Under the pieces are notes generated by a model. The model was not told the origin of the DNA. It made no database searches and saw only the letters and a list, made by a program, of their open reading frames with translations. Below, in pieces: positions 50,175 through 60,391 of a stretch of 64,000 nt of DNA (the first letter of the stretch is position 1; every line of letters begins with the position of its first letter). The stretch comes from Cryobacterium arcticum. GTDB lineage: Bacteria > Actinomycetota > Actinomycetes > Actinomycetales > Microbacteriaceae. Location: assembly GCF_001679725.1 (NCBI RefSeq), contig NZ_CP016282.1, forward strand, positions 3,410,001-3,474,000, in the 5' to 3' direction. The position numbers and the translations under genes are program-made.

Positions 50175-50810
50175 TCAGTTGAGCAGGAACTGGGTGGGGC
50201 TGGCGGAGGTGACCCCGCCCACGCTCACCGAGAGATAGTACGAGGCGCCTTCGCCGGGGACGGGCTCCCGGTCGGTGATCTCGCAGGTCTCCGGGCTCGA
50301 CCGGGTGCGGTCCCAGGTCACCGGGGTCTTGGTGCTCACCGCGACTCCGGGCTCGAGCGTGACCTCGGCGTCGGCCGGGTCGGTCTGGCAGTCGGTGGAG
50401 GTCCAGTACACGTCCGCGCCGCTGGTGATGGTGAACACCTGGGTGGAGGTGCCGGCGTTGAGGGTGCACGACGCGCTGCCGGTGTTGGTGACGCTCAGGG
50501 AGAGTTGGGGCTCGTCGCCCGGGTCGTAGGAGCCCTGATCGGTGATCGCCTCGACGACGACGGTCGCCGGGTCGCACGCGGCACCGGCGGCGGGGTTCTC
50601 GGCGGCAGGGTCGGCGCCGGCGGGCGGGTCGGTCGCGGCGCCGGTGGCCGCCGGGGCCGGGGTGGCGGCCGGGTCGCTGCCGCTGCCGGGCCGCACGAAG
50701 ATCAGCACGATGATGAGCAGCACAGCGAGCAGGCCAAGGCCCACCACAAGACGACGGCGCCGGTAGACGGCGCTGGCCTGGGGGCCGACGGGGTGCTTGG
50801 TCGTCGACAT
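50175..50810 (-). CDS. Membrane-anchored extracellular protein with Ig-like domain
   Basis: The product is 211 residues. A short basic N-terminus and one transmembrane helix (LVVGLGLLAVLLIIVLIFV) anchor an Ala/Pro/Gly linker (~45-78). The C-terminal ~130 residues are beta-rich (DEPQLSLSVTNTGSASCTLNAG, VFTITSGADVYWTSTDC, YYLSVSVGGVTSASPTQFLL) with conserved Cys that could form disulfides. The family and function are not known. Confidence 0.75.
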   Translation of the reverse strand: MSTTKHPVGPQASAVYRRRRLVVGLGLLAVLLIIVLIFVRPGSGSDPAATPAPAATGAATDPPAGADPAAENPAAGAACDPATVVVEAITDQGSYDPGDEPQLSLSVTNTGSASCTLNAGTSTQVFTITSGADVYWTSTDCQTDPADAEVTLEPGVAVSTKTPVTWDRTRSSPETCEITDREPVPGEGASYYLSVSVGGVTSASPTQFLLN

Positions 50811-50863
50811 GGTTCCAGGCTAGCGAGGTCTACCGGCGCCGCCGGTAATGCCTTGCGTGTCGG

Positions 50864-53350
50864 TTACGATTCCATCGAAACCCGGCGACGGCGCTGCAGC
50901 AGGACGCCACCGAGCACGAGCATCAGCAGTCCGCCGGCCAGCCAGGGGCCGGCCTCGAGCCCGGTGTTCGCCAGGCCCGTCGCGGTGGTACCGGCGGCCG
51001 AGACGGTGATCTCGGTCCAACCGATCACGGCGCCGTTGGCATCCTGCACGATGATGCGATGGGTGCCCGCGGCCAGGTTGGTCGGAAGGACCGCCGTGAT
51101 GGCGCCCGCGGCACTGACCTGCTTCCAGCCGCCGAGGTTGACCGGCGTGGACCGCACCCAGGCGGAGACGTATTGACCGGCGAAGGCGGTGCCCACGGTG
51201 ATGCTGATCTTGTCGCCGGGCGCCACGGTGGAGTCGGACAGCGTGATGGTGCCCTTGAGGGCGGCCGTCAGCGCGGACTCGGCGGCAGCCGTGGGCGCGG
51301 TGGCCGGTGCCGACGGTCCGGTCGTCGGCAGCGGGGTCGGTTCCGTCGTCGGAGCGGGTGTCGGGGTCGGTACCGCTGCGGTGACCGCAAGGGGCACCCG
51401 CACGACGGTGCCGGATTCCTTGGCCGTCAGGGTGAGGATGCTGCTGGCGGCGGCGTCGGCCGGCACCGTGACGGTGACGGTGGCGGCGCCATTGGCGTCA
51501 ACGGATGCCGGAGCGAAGGTCGTGCTGCTGCCGCCCCAGGCCACGGCGAGCTGGCTGTTCTTCGGTGCGCCGGTGGAGGTGAGGTTCAGCTGCGAGACGG
51601 AGAAGCTGACGCTGTCGCCGGGCTTGACGGCCGTGGCCGGCACACCGGTGACGGAGGCCTGGCGAGCTGCGAACAACGGTGACAGCGGGCTGTTGGCGGT
51701 GATGTAGGAGATCCAGGCGTCCCGGTCGACCAGGCCGGAGTCCCGGGTGCCGGTGCCCTGCGCGAAGATCCGGAAGTTGTCGCCGCCGGTGAGCAGGAAG
51801 TTGAACGAACCGATCCGGTAGCCGCGGGCGGGGTCGATGGGCTTGCCGTCGATCCAAATGCCCGTGATGCGATCGCCTTCGGCGCGAGTCGCGTCAAACG
51901 TGTAGTTCACGTTGTCGGACAGGCCGAGCTGCAGGTACGCGCGGCTGGGCACGGCGCCCTTGTCGTCACGCTGCCACTGCTGCTCGAGAGCCGTCTTGAA
52001 CTGGGCGCCGGTGAGGGTGGTGGTCCACAGGTTGTTCAGGAACGGCAGCACCGCGTTGGCCTCGGCGAAGCTGACCGACGAGTCCGGGGTGGTCGAGAGC
52101 TCGGCGCGCATGCCGCCGGGGTTCACGATGCCGATCTCGGCGCCGCCCTTGGCCGGGTCGGACAGGGAGGCGCGCAGCGAGTTGGCCACCAGGGTGCCGA
52201 GCGTCGACGGAGCGGACCGGTCCTCAACCACCGGGGTGGCGCCGCCGATGGAGGCGCGGGTGATCGGCGCGGTGATCGAGCCGACCGCGACGCTGCCGGT
52301 GACGGCCGCCTGGGCGAGCGCGGCATCCGTGATGGACTTGACCGTGGCGACGCGGGGGAATGCGCTGACCAGGTCGGCGTCGGCGGTGGTGCTGCGCTTG
52401 ACGTTCTGGTTGGTCACCGTGCTGGTGCTCTGGGTGGCGGGGTCGTAGCTGAGCACGACCTGGCCGATGTTCTCGCCGTAGCTGCCGGTCTGCAGCACCG
52501 GACGGGTCACGCCCGCCGCTGCGCCGGGAACCTGGGCGTTCCAGGCGTACTGCTTGTGGGTGTGGCCGGTGAAGATGGCGTCGACAGCGGATGAGGTCTG
52601 CGTCACGATCTTCGCGAACGCGCTGTCGGTGAGGGCGAGTTCCTGCTCGAGGGTGGCGTTCTCCACCGTGCCGGATCCGGCGCCCTCGTGGTACTCGGCG
52701 ATGATGACGTCGGCCTCACCGTTCTCGGTGTTGCCGTCGGTGAGCTGCGCGGCGACCCGGTTGACCGCGGCGACGGGGTCACCGAAGCTCACAGTCGAGA
52801 TGCCGTTGGGCGAGACCAGGGTGGGGGTCTCCTCCGTGACGGTGCCGATGATGGCGACCTTCACGCCCTGCACGTCCTTGATCGTGTACTCCTGCAGAGC
52901 GGGGGTTTCGGTGCCGGCGAGGTAGACGTTCGCGCCGAGGTAGTCGAAGTCGGCCTCGTCGGAGACCCGTCCGGTGAGGTCGGCGACGCCCTGGTCGAAT
53001 TCGTGGTTGCCGACCGCGGAGGCCGACAGCTCGAGCGCGTTGAGCACATCGAGGGTCGGGGTGTCCTTCTGCGACGCGGAGGCGTACAGCGAGGCGCCGA
53101 TGTTGTCACCGTCCGAGAGGAACAGGGTGCTGTCGGGGTGCTGGGCGCGCAGTGTCTCGACGGTTCCGGCGAACTTCACGGTGTTCGCGTCGATGCGTCC
53201 GTGGAAGTCGTTGATGTTCAGCAGGTTCAGCTGCACCGCGCCTTCCGGTGCGGCGAATGCGGGCACCGCCACGACGGGAGCGGCCACGAGGCACGCTCCG
53301 ATCAATGCGGCGAAGGCCAGCCGAAGCGGGCGGGACGGATTGTGCGACAT
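50864..53350 (-). CDS. Surface-anchored UshA-like 5'-nucleotidase/phosphoesterase
   Basis: The product is 828 residues. A signal peptide (RPLRLAFAALIGACLVAAPVVAVPAFA) is followed by a calcineurin-like metallophosphatase domain (NINDFHGRID, LSDGDNIGAS, VGNHEFDQG, TGHTHKQYAWN) and the 5'-nucleotidase C-terminal domain (GIVNPGGMRAELS, LTGGDNFRIFAQG). After a Pro/Thr linker comes a ~70-residue C-terminal module and a sortase-like tail: LANTG, hydrophobic helix, RRRRR. LAxTG is the motif of actinobacterial class E sortases. It probably hydrolyses extracellular nucleotides. GAGGAG precedes the ATG. Confidence 0.87.
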   Translation of the reverse strand: MSHNPSRPLRLAFAALIGACLVAAPVVAVPAFAAPEGAVQLNLLNINDFHGRIDANTVKFAGTVETLRAQHPDSTLFLSDGDNIGASLYASASQKDTPTLDVLNALELSASAVGNHEFDQGVADLTGRVSDEADFDYLGANVYLAGTETPALQEYTIKDVQGVKVAIIGTVTEETPTLVSPNGISTVSFGDPVAAVNRVAAQLTDGNTENGEADVIIAEYHEGAGSGTVENATLEQELALTDSAFAKIVTQTSSAVDAIFTGHTHKQYAWNAQVPGAAAGVTRPVLQTGSYGENIGQVVLSYDPATQSTSTVTNQNVKRSTTADADLVSAFPRVATVKSITDAALAQAAVTGSVAVGSITAPITRASIGGATPVVEDRSAPSTLGTLVANSLRASLSDPAKGGAEIGIVNPGGMRAELSTTPDSSVSFAEANAVLPFLNNLWTTTLTGAQFKTALEQQWQRDDKGAVPSRAYLQLGLSDNVNYTFDATRAEGDRITGIWIDGKPIDPARGYRIGSFNFLLTGGDNFRIFAQGTGTRDSGLVDRDAWISYITANSPLSPLFAARQASVTGVPATAVKPGDSVSFSVSQLNLTSTGAPKNSQLAVAWGGSSTTFAPASVDANGAATVTVTVPADAAASSILTLTAKESGTVVRVPLAVTAAVPTPTPAPTTEPTPLPTTGPSAPATAPTAAAESALTAALKGTITLSDSTVAPGDKISITVGTAFAGQYVSAWVRSTPVNLGGWKQVSAAGAITAVLPTNLAAGTHRIIVQDANGAVIGWTEITVSAAGTTATGLANTGLEAGPWLAGGLLMLVLGGVLLQRRRRVSMES
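51006..51169. repeat. C-terminal module repeat, copy A (in UshA-like gene)
   Basis: This 164-base stretch closely resembles 53757-53920 with no length change. Both encode the VSAWVRSTPVNLGGW ... AAGTHRIIVQDA ... GWTEITV module near the C-terminus of a surface enzyme. Confidence 0.8.
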
Positions 53351-53596
53351 TGTTCTCCTCGAAAGTCGACCTGTGATGACGGGATGCGGGATGACGGGGT
53401 GCGTGATGGCGGTGATGGGTCTGGCGGTGTCGGCAGCCTAACGACGCTGGATGTCCGGCGGGTTACGTAGCGTCAACGTGCTCGGATGAGCAGCCAGGTG
53501 GCGGTCTGCCCAACATGTGAGCAGTGCGGGTGGGGGTGGGGGTGGGGCCGGGCACCGGTGGCGTCGGTGCCCGGCCGTCGAGGGGTGGAGCGCCGG

Positions 53597-56500
53597 TCAG
53601 GCGCCGGTGACGGTGCCGCGGCGCCGGCGTGCGAGCACGGTGCCCGTCAACACGGAGCCGAGCAGCAGCAGGAGCAGGGCGCCGCCCAGCACGGGCAGCG
53701 GCTCCACGCCCGTGCTCGCCAGGCCGCCCGTTGCTGCCGTGCCGACCGCGACGACGGTGATCTCGGTCCATCCGATCACGCCGCCTGCGGCGTCCTGCAG
53801 GATGATCCGGTGCGTGCCGGCGGCCAGGTCGGCGGGCAGGGCGGTGGTCACCGTGCCCGCGGCACTGACCCGCAGCCAGCCGCCGAGGTTGACCGGGGTG
53901 GAGCGCACCCAGGCGGACACCGTCTCGCCGGCGTGCTGCGTGCCGGCCGTGATGGTGATGGCCGAGCCGGCCGTGTACCGCAACAGGTTCGTGCTGATCC
54001 GGTCACGGAGCGCGGCGGTCAGGGAGCTCTCCGGCGCGGCGGTGGGTGACCCGGCGGGGGTCTCCGGCGTGATGGGCGGGGTAGGCGCCGGCGTGGTCGG
54101 GGCGGGAGTGGTCGGTCCGGGGGTCGGCGCCGGGGTGCTGGGCTCCGGTGCCGGCTCGGTCGGGGTCGCCAGGTTCAGGCCGAGCACCACGGGGTCGTGG
54201 TCGGAGGAGCGGTACGGGTCGGCGACGTAGAAGTCGGTGACGTTGGAGTTGTACCGGCTGTACTCGAGGGCCACCGATTCGACCGAGTTGATGTTCCACA
54301 CATCCACCGCCGCCACGGCGGCATCCGCCTCGACCGACGCGAAGACGTGGTCGAGGGAGCCGACCGAACCGTCGTAGGCGTAGGTGTACTCGCCGCTCTT
54401 GGCCTCCTGGTTGAGATATCCGGCGTCGGTGATCACCTTGATCGGGTCTTCCTGGTCGTAGGCGTTAAAGTCGCCGGTGAGGAACACCCGGTCGATGCCG
54501 GTCTGCGCCGACATGGTGTCGGCGAAGGCCACCAGGGCGGTCGCCTGGTTCACGCGGGAGGCGTTGGACGCACCCTGCCCGTCGCCCATGTCGGCGTCCA
54601 CGCCCGTGCCGGACCCCTTCGACTTGAAGTGGTTGACGATGGTGAGGAACCGGCTGCCGGTGTCGCCGACCAGCTGGAAGGCCTGGGCGAGCGGCTGGCG
54701 GGCGTTGCTGAACGCGGCGGAGCCGGTGAGGATGGTCGACGCGCCCACGGTTTCGACCGCGGCCTTCTGGTAGATGAAGGCGGTGCGGATGACGTCCTCG
54801 TTGGCCGGCAGTGCCGCCGGGGACGGCACGTACGCCCAGGTGTCCGTGCCGAGATCGGCGTTCAACGCGGCCACGAGAGTGCCCAGCGCGGTGTCGCGGT
54901 CCTTGCCGAACACTGCGGAGTTCTCGATCTCCTCGAGCGAGATGACCTGCGCGTCGAGGGCGTTGATGGCCGCGACGATCTTGGCCTGCTGGCGCAGGAA
55001 GTTCGCCTGGTCGGCGGCGCCGCGGGCGTCGCATCCGCTGCGCACGGTGATGTTGGCCCCGGAGCGGTCGGTGTAGAAGCTGCAGCCGGTGAGGGTGTCG
55101 CCCGTGGTGGAGAAGTAGTTGAGCACGTTGAAGGTGCCCAGGCGGATGTCGCCACCCACGTCCTCCGGGGCCGCCGTGCGGGTGTCGGCGAACGTGGCCG
55201 GCTGCACGGTGGCGGCGTTGCCCGGCACGAGCGCTTCGCGCGGCTGGAGCTTCCAGGCGGAGTTGCGGTAGTCCAGGATCACCGGCTGGGTGAAGGTGGC
55301 GGCCGCGCCGATGCGCACGGGGTCCTCGGTGGACAGGTAGGGAACCGGCTTGCCCTGATTGCTAGAGCTGAGGTAGTTGGTGCTGGCGCCGTCGTCGAGG
55401 GTGATCGCCCGGGCGGCGTTCGCGGCCACGGCGGCCGTGTAACCGGCGCTGCCGGGACGGTCGGTCACGGTGGGGTTGACCAGGGGCGTGGTGCCGGCCG
55501 CGAGGCCGATCTCGGCGTACTGGTTGGTGGTGTAGTTGTTGGTGACCGTGAAGTCGCCGACCGGGCTGACGAGCATCCCTTCGAGACGTTCCCGCTCGGC
55601 GTCGGTGCTCGGCAGCCGCAACTCGCTGGCGACCGGTGCGGCGATGCCGCTGCCGTCGAGGGGGGTGATGTCGGCCAGGGTGCCGATGGTCAACTGGGTC
55701 AGGCCGTAGTACTCACTGACCGCCCCGACGACGCTCACGTAGTCGCCGACCGCGACCGGGCTCACCAGGGTCTTGGTGTACACGAAGATGCCCTGCGAGG
55801 CCGTTTCGGTGCTGCTGCCTCCGGTGCCCGGCGTCTGCAGGTAGAAGCCGGCGAACCCGCCGACGGGGTAGGCGGCGGTGACGATGCCGACGGTTTTCAC
55901 GGTGCTGCCGACCAGCGGGCTGGTGTCGCCGGTGCCCTGGATGGCGCTGATCGCGGTGGTGTCGGTCGGCGGCGCAGGCGGCGTCGTGGGTTCGGGTGTG
56001 TCAGTGGGCGGCGGGGTCGGGGTGGCCGCCGTCTGGCCGGCCGCGTTGGTGGGTGTGATGCTCGCCGACAGGCTGATGTCGGTGGCGTTGTTGTCGGTGT
56101 CGGCGAACGCGGTGCGGTTCAGTGACTTGACGTCGGTGTTGGATGACGGAGCCGGGGCGACGGCGCCTTCGAAGGTGAGGGAGGCGCCGTAGCCCACCAG
56201 GTCGATCACGTTCGGGTTACCGGCGGCGTTGCCGGACTCGAGGCTGAGTGGCAAGGTGGAGTCAGCGAGGATGAGGGTACCGGTGGTGCCGCTGGGGTTG
56301 AGGGTGGAGACCTGGTCGGGGGTGGGCAGGGCCGCACCGTTCGCGCCGTTCGCATTCGACCCGCCGGAGACGAGATAGTACCCCTTGGCCGGGATCGTTC
56401 CGGTCAAAGCGACGGCCGCCGGGCTGTCGGTGACGACGCCGGTGGCCTTGCGGTACTGCAGCGACCAGGCGGAGAGGTCGATGGCAGTGTCGGTGGGGTT

Positions 56501-56692
56501 GTACAGCTCGACGAACTTGGCCGAGAAGGCCGCGCCGGCGCTGCCTCCGCTGAGGTAGGCCTCGTTGATGACGACGCCGGTGCCGGCCGTGTTGGCCTGG
56601 GCGGGGAACGCGACGACCGGGGCGAGCGCCAGGCACGCTCCCAACGCTGAGGCGAGGGCCAGCCGGAGCGGGCGGGGTGGGGCGAACGACAT
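53597..56692 (-). CDS. Surface-anchored ExeM/NucH-like extracellular nuclease
   Basis: The product is 1031 residues. A signal peptide (RPLRLALASALGACLALAPVVAFPAQA) leads to a lamin-tail domain (VVINEAYLSGGSAGAAFSAKFVELYNP), an OB-like region, then an endonuclease/exonuclease/phosphatase domain (LGTFNVLNYF, ISLEEIENSAVFG, IVNHFKSKGSG, FLTGDFNAYDQEDP, YRSSDHDPVVLGL). After a Pro/Thr linker comes the same C-terminal module as the upstream UshA-like protein and an LASTG-helix-RRRR tail. It likely degrades extracellular DNA. Start ATG 56692 has AGGAG 6 bases upstream; the frame extends to 56842 without a better start. Confidence 0.87.
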   Translation of the reverse strand: MSFAPPRPLRLALASALGACLALAPVVAFPAQANTAGTGVVINEAYLSGGSAGAAFSAKFVELYNPTDTAIDLSAWSLQYRKATGVVTDSPAAVALTGTIPAKGYYLVSGGSNANGANGAALPTPDQVSTLNPSGTTGTLILADSTLPLSLESGNAAGNPNVIDLVGYGASLTFEGAVAPAPSSNTDVKSLNRTAFADTDNNATDISLSASITPTNAAGQTAATPTPPPTDTPEPTTPPAPPTDTTAISAIQGTGDTSPLVGSTVKTVGIVTAAYPVGGFAGFYLQTPGTGGSSTETASQGIFVYTKTLVSPVAVGDYVSVVGAVSEYYGLTQLTIGTLADITPLDGSGIAAPVASELRLPSTDAERERLEGMLVSPVGDFTVTNNYTTNQYAEIGLAAGTTPLVNPTVTDRPGSAGYTAAVAANAARAITLDDGASTNYLSSSNQGKPVPYLSTEDPVRIGAAATFTQPVILDYRNSAWKLQPREALVPGNAATVQPATFADTRTAAPEDVGGDIRLGTFNVLNYFSTTGDTLTGCSFYTDRSGANITVRSGCDARGAADQANFLRQQAKIVAAINALDAQVISLEEIENSAVFGKDRDTALGTLVAALNADLGTDTWAYVPSPAALPANEDVIRTAFIYQKAAVETVGASTILTGSAAFSNARQPLAQAFQLVGDTGSRFLTIVNHFKSKGSGTGVDADMGDGQGASNASRVNQATALVAFADTMSAQTGIDRVFLTGDFNAYDQEDPIKVITDAGYLNQEAKSGEYTYAYDGSVGSLDHVFASVEADAAVAAVDVWNINSVESVALEYSRYNSNVTDFYVADPYRSSDHDPVVLGLNLATPTEPAPEPSTPAPTPGPTTPAPTTPAPTPPITPETPAGSPTAAPESSLTAALRDRISTNLLRYTAGSAITITAGTQHAGETVSAWVRSTPVNLGGWLRVSAAGTVTTALPADLAAGTHRIILQDAAGGVIGWTEITVVAVGTAATGGLASTGVEPLPVLGGALLLLLLGSVLTGTVLARRRRGTVTGA
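53757..53920. repeat. C-terminal module repeat, copy B (in ExeM-like gene)
   Basis: This is the same-length partner of 51006-51169, clearly similar at the DNA level across the whole 164 bases. It indicates shared ancestry or conversion of the anchoring module. Confidence 0.8.
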
Positions 56693-56971
56693 TGAAGACT
56701 CCTGGTGAATGCGATGAACGGCTGAATGAACAGGGTGCAGGGCAGCAGGGCAGCAGGTCGTACGGGGTGGAATTCGGGTTCCGGAAACAGCACACCGAGC
56801 AGGCGTTCGGGCGCGCCGCGCACGCCGAGGCGGGCAGCGCACACCCGAGGCGAGTCGGCCGGGAAGTGCTGTCCGGTGAGCTTAACGACCGACTGTGTCC
56901 GGTTGGTTACGAGAGATCTAATTGCTCAAATGAGCAGGGAAATGATCCCTCGGCCCACATCTGAGCGGATG

Positions 56972-57484
56972 TCAGGTCAGGCGCTTGAGCATCCGGGTGT
57001 TGCCGAGGGTGTTCGGCTTCACGCGGGCGAGGTCGAGGAACTCGGCGACACCCTCGTCGGGAGAGCGCACGAGTTCGGCATAGACGTGCGGGTCGACGGT
57101 CTCAGTGCCCATGTCGAGGAATCCGTGGCGGGTGAAGAAGCCCACCTCGAAGGTGAGGCAGAACAGCCGGCTGAGCCCGAGCTCGCGGGCATCCGCTTCG
57201 AGCCGGACGAGCAGGGCGTGACCCACTCCGCGGCCGAGCCAGTCCTGCGATACCGCGAGGGTGCGCACCTCGCCGAGGTCCTCCCACATGACGTGCAGGG
57301 CGCCGCAACCCACCAGAGCGCCGTGGGCGTCTTCGACGACCCGGAACTCCTGCACGGCCTCGTAGAAGACCACCCGGTCCTTGCCGAGGAGGATGCGCTG
57401 CTGAACGAGCGGTTCAACGAGTTCCTGGATGAGCGGCACATCGCTCGTGCGGGCCCGACGGACCGTGAAACCCTGCTCTGTCAC
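56972..57484 (-). CDS. argA: Amino-acid (glutamate) N-acetyltransferase, short GNAT type
   Basis: The product is 170 residues, a single GNAT domain. VRRARTSDVPLIQELVEPL, CGALHVMWEDLGEVRTLAV, DWLGRGVGHALLVRLEADARELGLSRLFCLTFEVGFFTRHGF match the short actinobacterial N-acetylglutamate synthase type (ArgA, Rv2747-like), which starts arginine synthesis. It lacks the kinase-like domain of E. coli ArgA. The start is GTG 57484. Confidence 0.8.
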   Translation of the reverse strand: MTEQGFTVRRARTSDVPLIQELVEPLVQQRILLGKDRVVFYEAVQEFRVVEDAHGALVGCGALHVMWEDLGEVRTLAVSQDWLGRGVGHALLVRLEADARELGLSRLFCLTFEVGFFTRHGFLDMGTETVDPHVYAELVRSPDEGVAEFLDLARVKPNTLGNTRMLKRLT

Positions 57485-57579
57485 GCCCGCCCACTCTCTT
57501 GGCCGCTTCGGGCCGTTGATGTTGCTGAAAGGTCCAGTCTAGGGCGGCGCTTGGGCCGCGTCCGGGCCGGGTTAACGAG

Positions 57580-57612
57580 GGAACGGCCCGGCGGAATCCG
57601 CCGGGCCGTTCC
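57580..57612 (-). terminator. Strong hairpin after clpC
   Basis: GGAACGGCCCGGCGG (57580-57594) pairs perfectly over 15 bp with CCGCCGGGCCGTTCC (57598-57612) around a 3-base loop. It lies 12 bases after the clpC stop (minus strand). No long T-run follows. Confidence 0.75.
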
Positions 57613-57623
57613 TCAGAGTGGTG

Positions 57624-60149
57624 CTAGTCGCTCGTGATGGCGAGGTCGGGCGTGCCCGGGCCGGTGCCAACTCCCGCGGCGGTGTTGATGCCCACCGAGA
57701 CGGCCTCGTTGCGGTTCGTCGTGGTGAACACGTACTCCCCGTCGACGAAGTCCACGTGCACGTGGTCGCCGGCGTTCAGCTCGCCGTGCAGGATCTTCTC
57801 GCTCAGACGGTCCTCCACCTCACGCTGGATCGCGCGACGCAGCGGCCGGGCACCGAGTGCGGGGTCGAAGCCCACCTCGATGAGGTGTTCCTTCACCGCC
57901 AGGGTGAGGTCGATGGTCATGTCGCGGTCGAGCAGCCGGTCACCCAGTCGCTTGACGAACAGGTCCACGATCTGCAGCAGTTCCGGCTTGGACAGCTGCG
58001 GGAAGACGATGATCTCGTCAACACGGTTGAGGAACTCGGGCTTGAAGTGCTTCTTCAGCTCCTCGTTCACCTTTCCGCGCATCCGGTCGTAGCTGGTCGC
58101 CGTGTCGCCCTCGAGCTGGAACCCGACGGGCGAGCCGCTGATGTCCCTGGTGCCGAGGTTGGTGGTCATGATGATGACGGTGTTCTTGAAGTCGATCACG
58201 CGACCCTGGCCATCCGTCAACCGGCCCTCTTCCAGAATCTGGAGGAGCGAGTTGAAGATGTCGGGGTGAGCCTTCTCGATCTCGTCGAACAGCACCACGG
58301 AGAACGGCTTGCGGCGCACCTTCTCGGTGAGCTGGCCGCCCTCTTCGAAGCCGACGAACCCGGGAGGAGCACCGAACAGTCGCGAGACGGTGTGCTTCTC
58401 GCCGTACTCGCTCATGTCGAGCGAGATCATGGCTGCCTCGTCGTCGAAGAGGAACTCCGCGAGGGCCTTGGCGAGCTCGGTCTTACCGACACCGGTGGGG
58501 CCGGCGAAGATGAACGAACCGCTCGGACGCTTCGGGTCCTTCAGGCCCGCACGGGTGCGACGGATAGTCTTGGCGAGCGCCGAGATGGCCTCTTCCTGAC
58601 CGATGACGCGCTGGTGCAGTGCCTTCTCCATGAAGACGAGCCGCGAGGACTCCTCCTCGGTGAGCTTGAACACGGGAATGCCGGTGGCCTGCGCCAGGAC
58701 CTCGGCGATCAGGCCCTCGTCGACCACGGCGGTGGTCTTGACGTCGCCGGACTTCCACTTCTTCTCCAGGCGCAGACGCTCGCCGAGGAGGTTCTTCTCC
58801 TCGTCGCGCAGGCCAGCGGCCTTCTCGAAGTCCTGGTCCTCGATCGCGGTCTCCTTGGCAGCACGGACCACGGCGATCTTCTCGTCGAATTCGCGCAGCT
58901 CCGGCGGGCTCGACAGGATCGAGAGGCGCAGGCGTGCGCCGGCCTCGTCGATCAGGTCGATGGCCTTGTCGGGCAGGAAGCGGTCGGAGACGTAGCGGTC
59001 GGCGAGGTTGGCCGCGGCCACGAGGGCGCCATCGGTGATGGAGACCTTGTGGTGCGCCTCGTACCGGTCGCGCAGACCCTTGAGGATGTTGATGGTGTGC
59101 GGCAGCGACGGCTCGTTCACCTGGATGGGCTGGAAGCGACGCTCGAGAGCGGCATCCTTCTCGAAGTGCTTGCGGTACTCATCGAGCGTGGTCGCACCGA
59201 TGGTCTGCAGTTCACCGCGGGCGAGCAGGGGCTTGAGGATCGACGCCGCGTCGATGGCGCCCTCGGCGGCACCTGCTCCGACGAGGGTGTGGATCTCGTC
59301 GATGAACACGATGATGTCACCGCGGGTGCGGATCTCCTTGGTGACCTTCTTCAGGCGTTCTTCGAAGTCACCGCGGTAGCGGCTGCCGGCGATCAGCGAG
59401 CCCAGGTCGAGCGAGTAAAGCTGCTTGTCCTTGAGCGTCTCGGGCACATCGCCCTTGACGATCGCCTGGGCGAGGCCCTCGACGACGGCGGTCTTGCCGA
59501 CGCCGGGTTCACCGATGAGCACGGGGTTGTTCTTGGAGCGGCGGGAGAGGATCTGCATGACCCGCTCGATCTCCTTCTCGCGCCCGATGACCGGGTCGAG
59601 TTTGTTGTCGCGCGCCGCCTGCGTGAGGTTGCGTCCGAACTGGTCGAGAATCTGGCTGCCCGCGGGGCCGGCTGCGGTCTCGTTCGCGCCCACCTGCACC
59701 TGCTCCTTTCCCTGGTAGCCGGAAAGGAGCTGGATGACCTGCTGGCGCACCCGGTTGAGGTCGGCGCCGAGCTTGACCAGCACCTGGGCGGCCACGCCCT
59801 CGCCCTCGCGGATGAGCCCGAGCAGAATGTGCTCGGTTCCGATGTAGTTGTGGCCGAGCTGCAGGGCTTCCCGCAGGCTCAGCTCGAGGACCTTCTTGGC
59901 ACGAGGCGTGAACGGGATGTGCCCGGTGGGCTGCTGCTGGCCCTGGCCGATGATGTCCTGCACCTGTTCGCGCACGGCATCCAGGGAGATGCCGAGGCTC
60001 TCCAGGGCCTTGGCGGCCACGCCTTCACCCTCGTGGATGAGACCGAGCAGAATGTGCTCGGTTCCGATGTAGTTGTGGTTGAGCATCTTGGCCTCTTCCT
60101 GGGCCAGGACGACGACACGACGAGCTCGGTCGGTAAATCTCTCAAACAT
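57624..60149 (-). CDS. clpC: ATP-dependent Clp protease ATPase subunit ClpC
   Basis: The product is 841 residues. Two Clp N-repeats ([33 protein letters not shown], and again [18 protein letters not shown]), AAA-1 (GEPGVGKT), a UVR/M-domain helix ([21 protein letters not shown]), AAA-2 ([19 protein letters not shown]), the ClpP-docking SPVGF loop and a C-terminal D2 small domain are in the correct order. ClpC unfolds substrates for ClpP. ATG 60149 has AAGGGAG 7 bases upstream. A ClgR-like site lies about 80 bases upstream. Confidence 0.97.
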   Translation of the reverse strand: MFERFTDRARRVVVLAQEEAKMLNHNYIGTEHILLGLIHEGEGVAAKALESLGISLDAVREQVQDIIGQGQQQPTGHIPFTPRAKKVLELSLREALQLGHNYIGTEHILLGLIREGEGVAAQVLVKLGADLNRVRQQVIQLLSGYQGKEQVQVGANETAAGPAGSQILDQFGRNLTQAARDNKLDPVIGREKEIERVMQILSRRSKNNPVLIGEPGVGKTAVVEGLAQAIVKGDVPETLKDKQLYSLDLGSLIAGSRYRGDFEERLKKVTKEIRTRGDIIVFIDEIHTLVGAGAAEGAIDAASILKPLLARGELQTIGATTLDEYRKHFEKDAALERRFQPIQVNEPSLPHTINILKGLRDRYEAHHKVSITDGALVAAANLADRYVSDRFLPDKAIDLIDEAGARLRLSILSSPPELREFDEKIAVVRAAKETAIEDQDFEKAAGLRDEEKNLLGERLRLEKKWKSGDVKTTAVVDEGLIAEVLAQATGIPVFKLTEEESSRLVFMEKALHQRVIGQEEAISALAKTIRRTRAGLKDPKRPSGSFIFAGPTGVGKTELAKALAEFLFDDEAAMISLDMSEYGEKHTVSRLFGAPPGFVGFEEGGQLTEKVRRKPFSVVLFDEIEKAHPDIFNSLLQILEEGRLTDGQGRVIDFKNTVIIMTTNLGTRDISGSPVGFQLEGDTATSYDRMRGKVNEELKKHFKPEFLNRVDEIIVFPQLSKPELLQIVDLFVKRLGDRLLDRDMTIDLTLAVKEHLIEVGFDPALGARPLRRAIQREVEDRLSEKILHGELNAGDHVHVDFVDGEYVFTTTNRNEAVSVGINTAAGVGTGPGTPDLAITSD

Positions 60150-60229
60150 ATGAACACTCCCTTGGCGCCAGGGCGGTTATGGCACCGATACAAAGAGAGT
60201 AACCAGCGCGAGCGCAGAACCGGGCCTCT

Positions 60230-60243
60230 GTTCGCCGTGGGCG
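60230..60243. promoter_or_regulatory. Candidate ClgR operator upstream of clpC
   Basis: GTTCGC-CGTGG-GCG matches the GTTCGC-N5-GCG site described for the Clp-gene activator ClgR in Streptomyces. It is 81 bases before the clpC start codon. The match rests on a short motif in GC-rich DNA, so chance remains possible. Confidence 0.5.
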
Positions 60244-60320
60244 TGACGGATGCCGACACCCGGCGTCACGCGCCACGAGCGGCCCGGGTCGGCGGAACCC
60301 GGACTATTCCGCGGAACCAC

Positions 60321-60370
60321 TTGCCTAACACATCGACAATCGATATGTTTACCGCCTTGGACATATCGAT
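60321..60370 (+). promoter_or_regulatory. Promoter with perfect 10-bp inverted repeat, DUF2975/XRE pair
   Basis: TTGCCT (60321-60326) and TATGTT (60344-60349) form a -35/-10 pair with a 17-base spacer. ATCGATATGT (60339-60348) overlaps the -10 and has an exact inverted copy, ACATATCGAT, at 60361-60370, with 12 bases between. The arms are unusually AT-rich for this window. Repression by the XRE protein encoded at 61036 is the obvious inference. Confidence 0.72.
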
Positions 60371-60391
60371 AATCGTTAGGAACAGGACCCC

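Noticed and set aside
56693..56971. Possible small gene in the gap between the ExeM-like gene and argA
   Set aside because: The plus-strand frame there starts inside the promoter/leader of the nuclease gene, has no ribosome site and no recognisable domain.
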